Position numbers and translations under genes: made by a program | Notes under the pieces: model-generated | Seen by the model: the letters and a program-made list of their open reading frames with translations, nothing else | What the model was told of the DNA's origin: nothing | Databases searched by the model: none | Shown here: piece by piece, positions 63,989-64,000 of the stretch | Layout of the letters: each line of letters starts with the position of its first letter | Position numbering within the stretch: the stretch's first letter is position 1 | From: Arthrobacter oryzae | Lineage (GTDB): Bacteria; Actinomycetota; Actinomycetes; Actinomycetales; Micrococcaceae | Length of the DNA stretch: 64,000 nt | Direction: 5' to 3' | Assembly: GCF_003634095.1 (NCBI RefSeq) | Contig: NZ_RBIR01000004.1 | Coordinates: 372,001-436,000 of the forward strand

Positions 63989-64000
63989 ATGACTGAAACT
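63989..64000 (+). CDS. Start of a gene cut by the window end (MTET...)
   Basis: ATG ACT GAA ACT is all that is visible. It follows the Cys-Cys uORF by 9 bp. A sulfite reductase or other cysteine-pathway gene would fit but cannot be seen. Confidence 0.4.

Overview
The window is a high-GC actinobacterial chromosome segment. Gene order (kynA-kynU, rpsO-pnp, DUF3046-recA-recX-miaB-miaA-dapF, hflX-dinG-lexA, infC-rpmI-rplT) and protein sequences point to Micrococcaceae, most likely Arthrobacter or Pseudarthrobacter; this is inferred by eye, without a search. Coding is dense. Many genes lack a Shine-Dalgarno sequence and instead have a TANNNT -10 box 6-7 nt before the start codon, the signature of leaderless transcripts. 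I see no tRNA, rRNA, CRISPR array, insertion sequence or prophage. It reads as a core-genome region whose novelty lies in regulatory DNA and small ORFs.

Layout. 0-9 kb: ribF, kynurenine genes kynA-kynU, rpsO, pnp, an M16 peptidase. 9-17.4 kb: molybdenum-cofactor block, with moaA-moaD on the minus strand and, divergently, a two-component system, a membrane-anchored sulfite-oxidase-fold molybdoenzyme, moeA, moaC, mog and moaE. 17.4-29 kb: dapB, a membrane acyltransferase-like gene, a short SOS-box gene, a nitrilase-fold amidohydrolase, dapA, RNase J (rnj), ftsK, pgsA, a CinA/PncC-type gene, a ClgR-like regulator. 29-36 kb: MarR regulator, DUF3046, recA, recX, miaB, miaA, dapF, an RsmC-like methyltransferase. 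36-43 kb: hflX behind a long leader, a DinG-type helicase, a repeat-filled gap, lexA, and divergently a LysM membrane protein. 43-47.5 kb: hisC, hisB, hisH, a 52-residue membrane protein, hisA/priA, an SseB-like gene. 47.5-59.5 kb: MFS transporters, infC-rpmI-rplT, an rRNA methyltransferase, a CDF cation transporter, a NUDIX hydrolase, and the three-gene transhydrogenase pntAA-pntAB-pntB. 59.5-64 kb: a radical SAM protein behind an SOS box, DUF1269, pcp, a SIMPL protein, an HExxH membrane protein, and a cysteine-containing leader ORF in front of a gene cut by the window end.

How it fits together. LexA-box-like palindromes lie upstream of recA, between lexA and the LysM gene, upstream of the short DUF222-like gene and upstream of the radical SAM gene; the last two share an identical 16-mer. 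This sketches a local DNA-damage regulon: repair (RecA, RecX), repressor (LexA), a probable YneA/ChiZ/DivS-type division inhibitor, and two poorly understood members. A second theme is translation-coupled control: a leaderless MILISK uORF ahead of hflX, a leaderless Cys-Cys uORF at the right edge, an AUU-initiated infC behind a textbook intrinsic terminator in its leader, and GNRA-loop hairpins duplicated at the 3' end of rnj.
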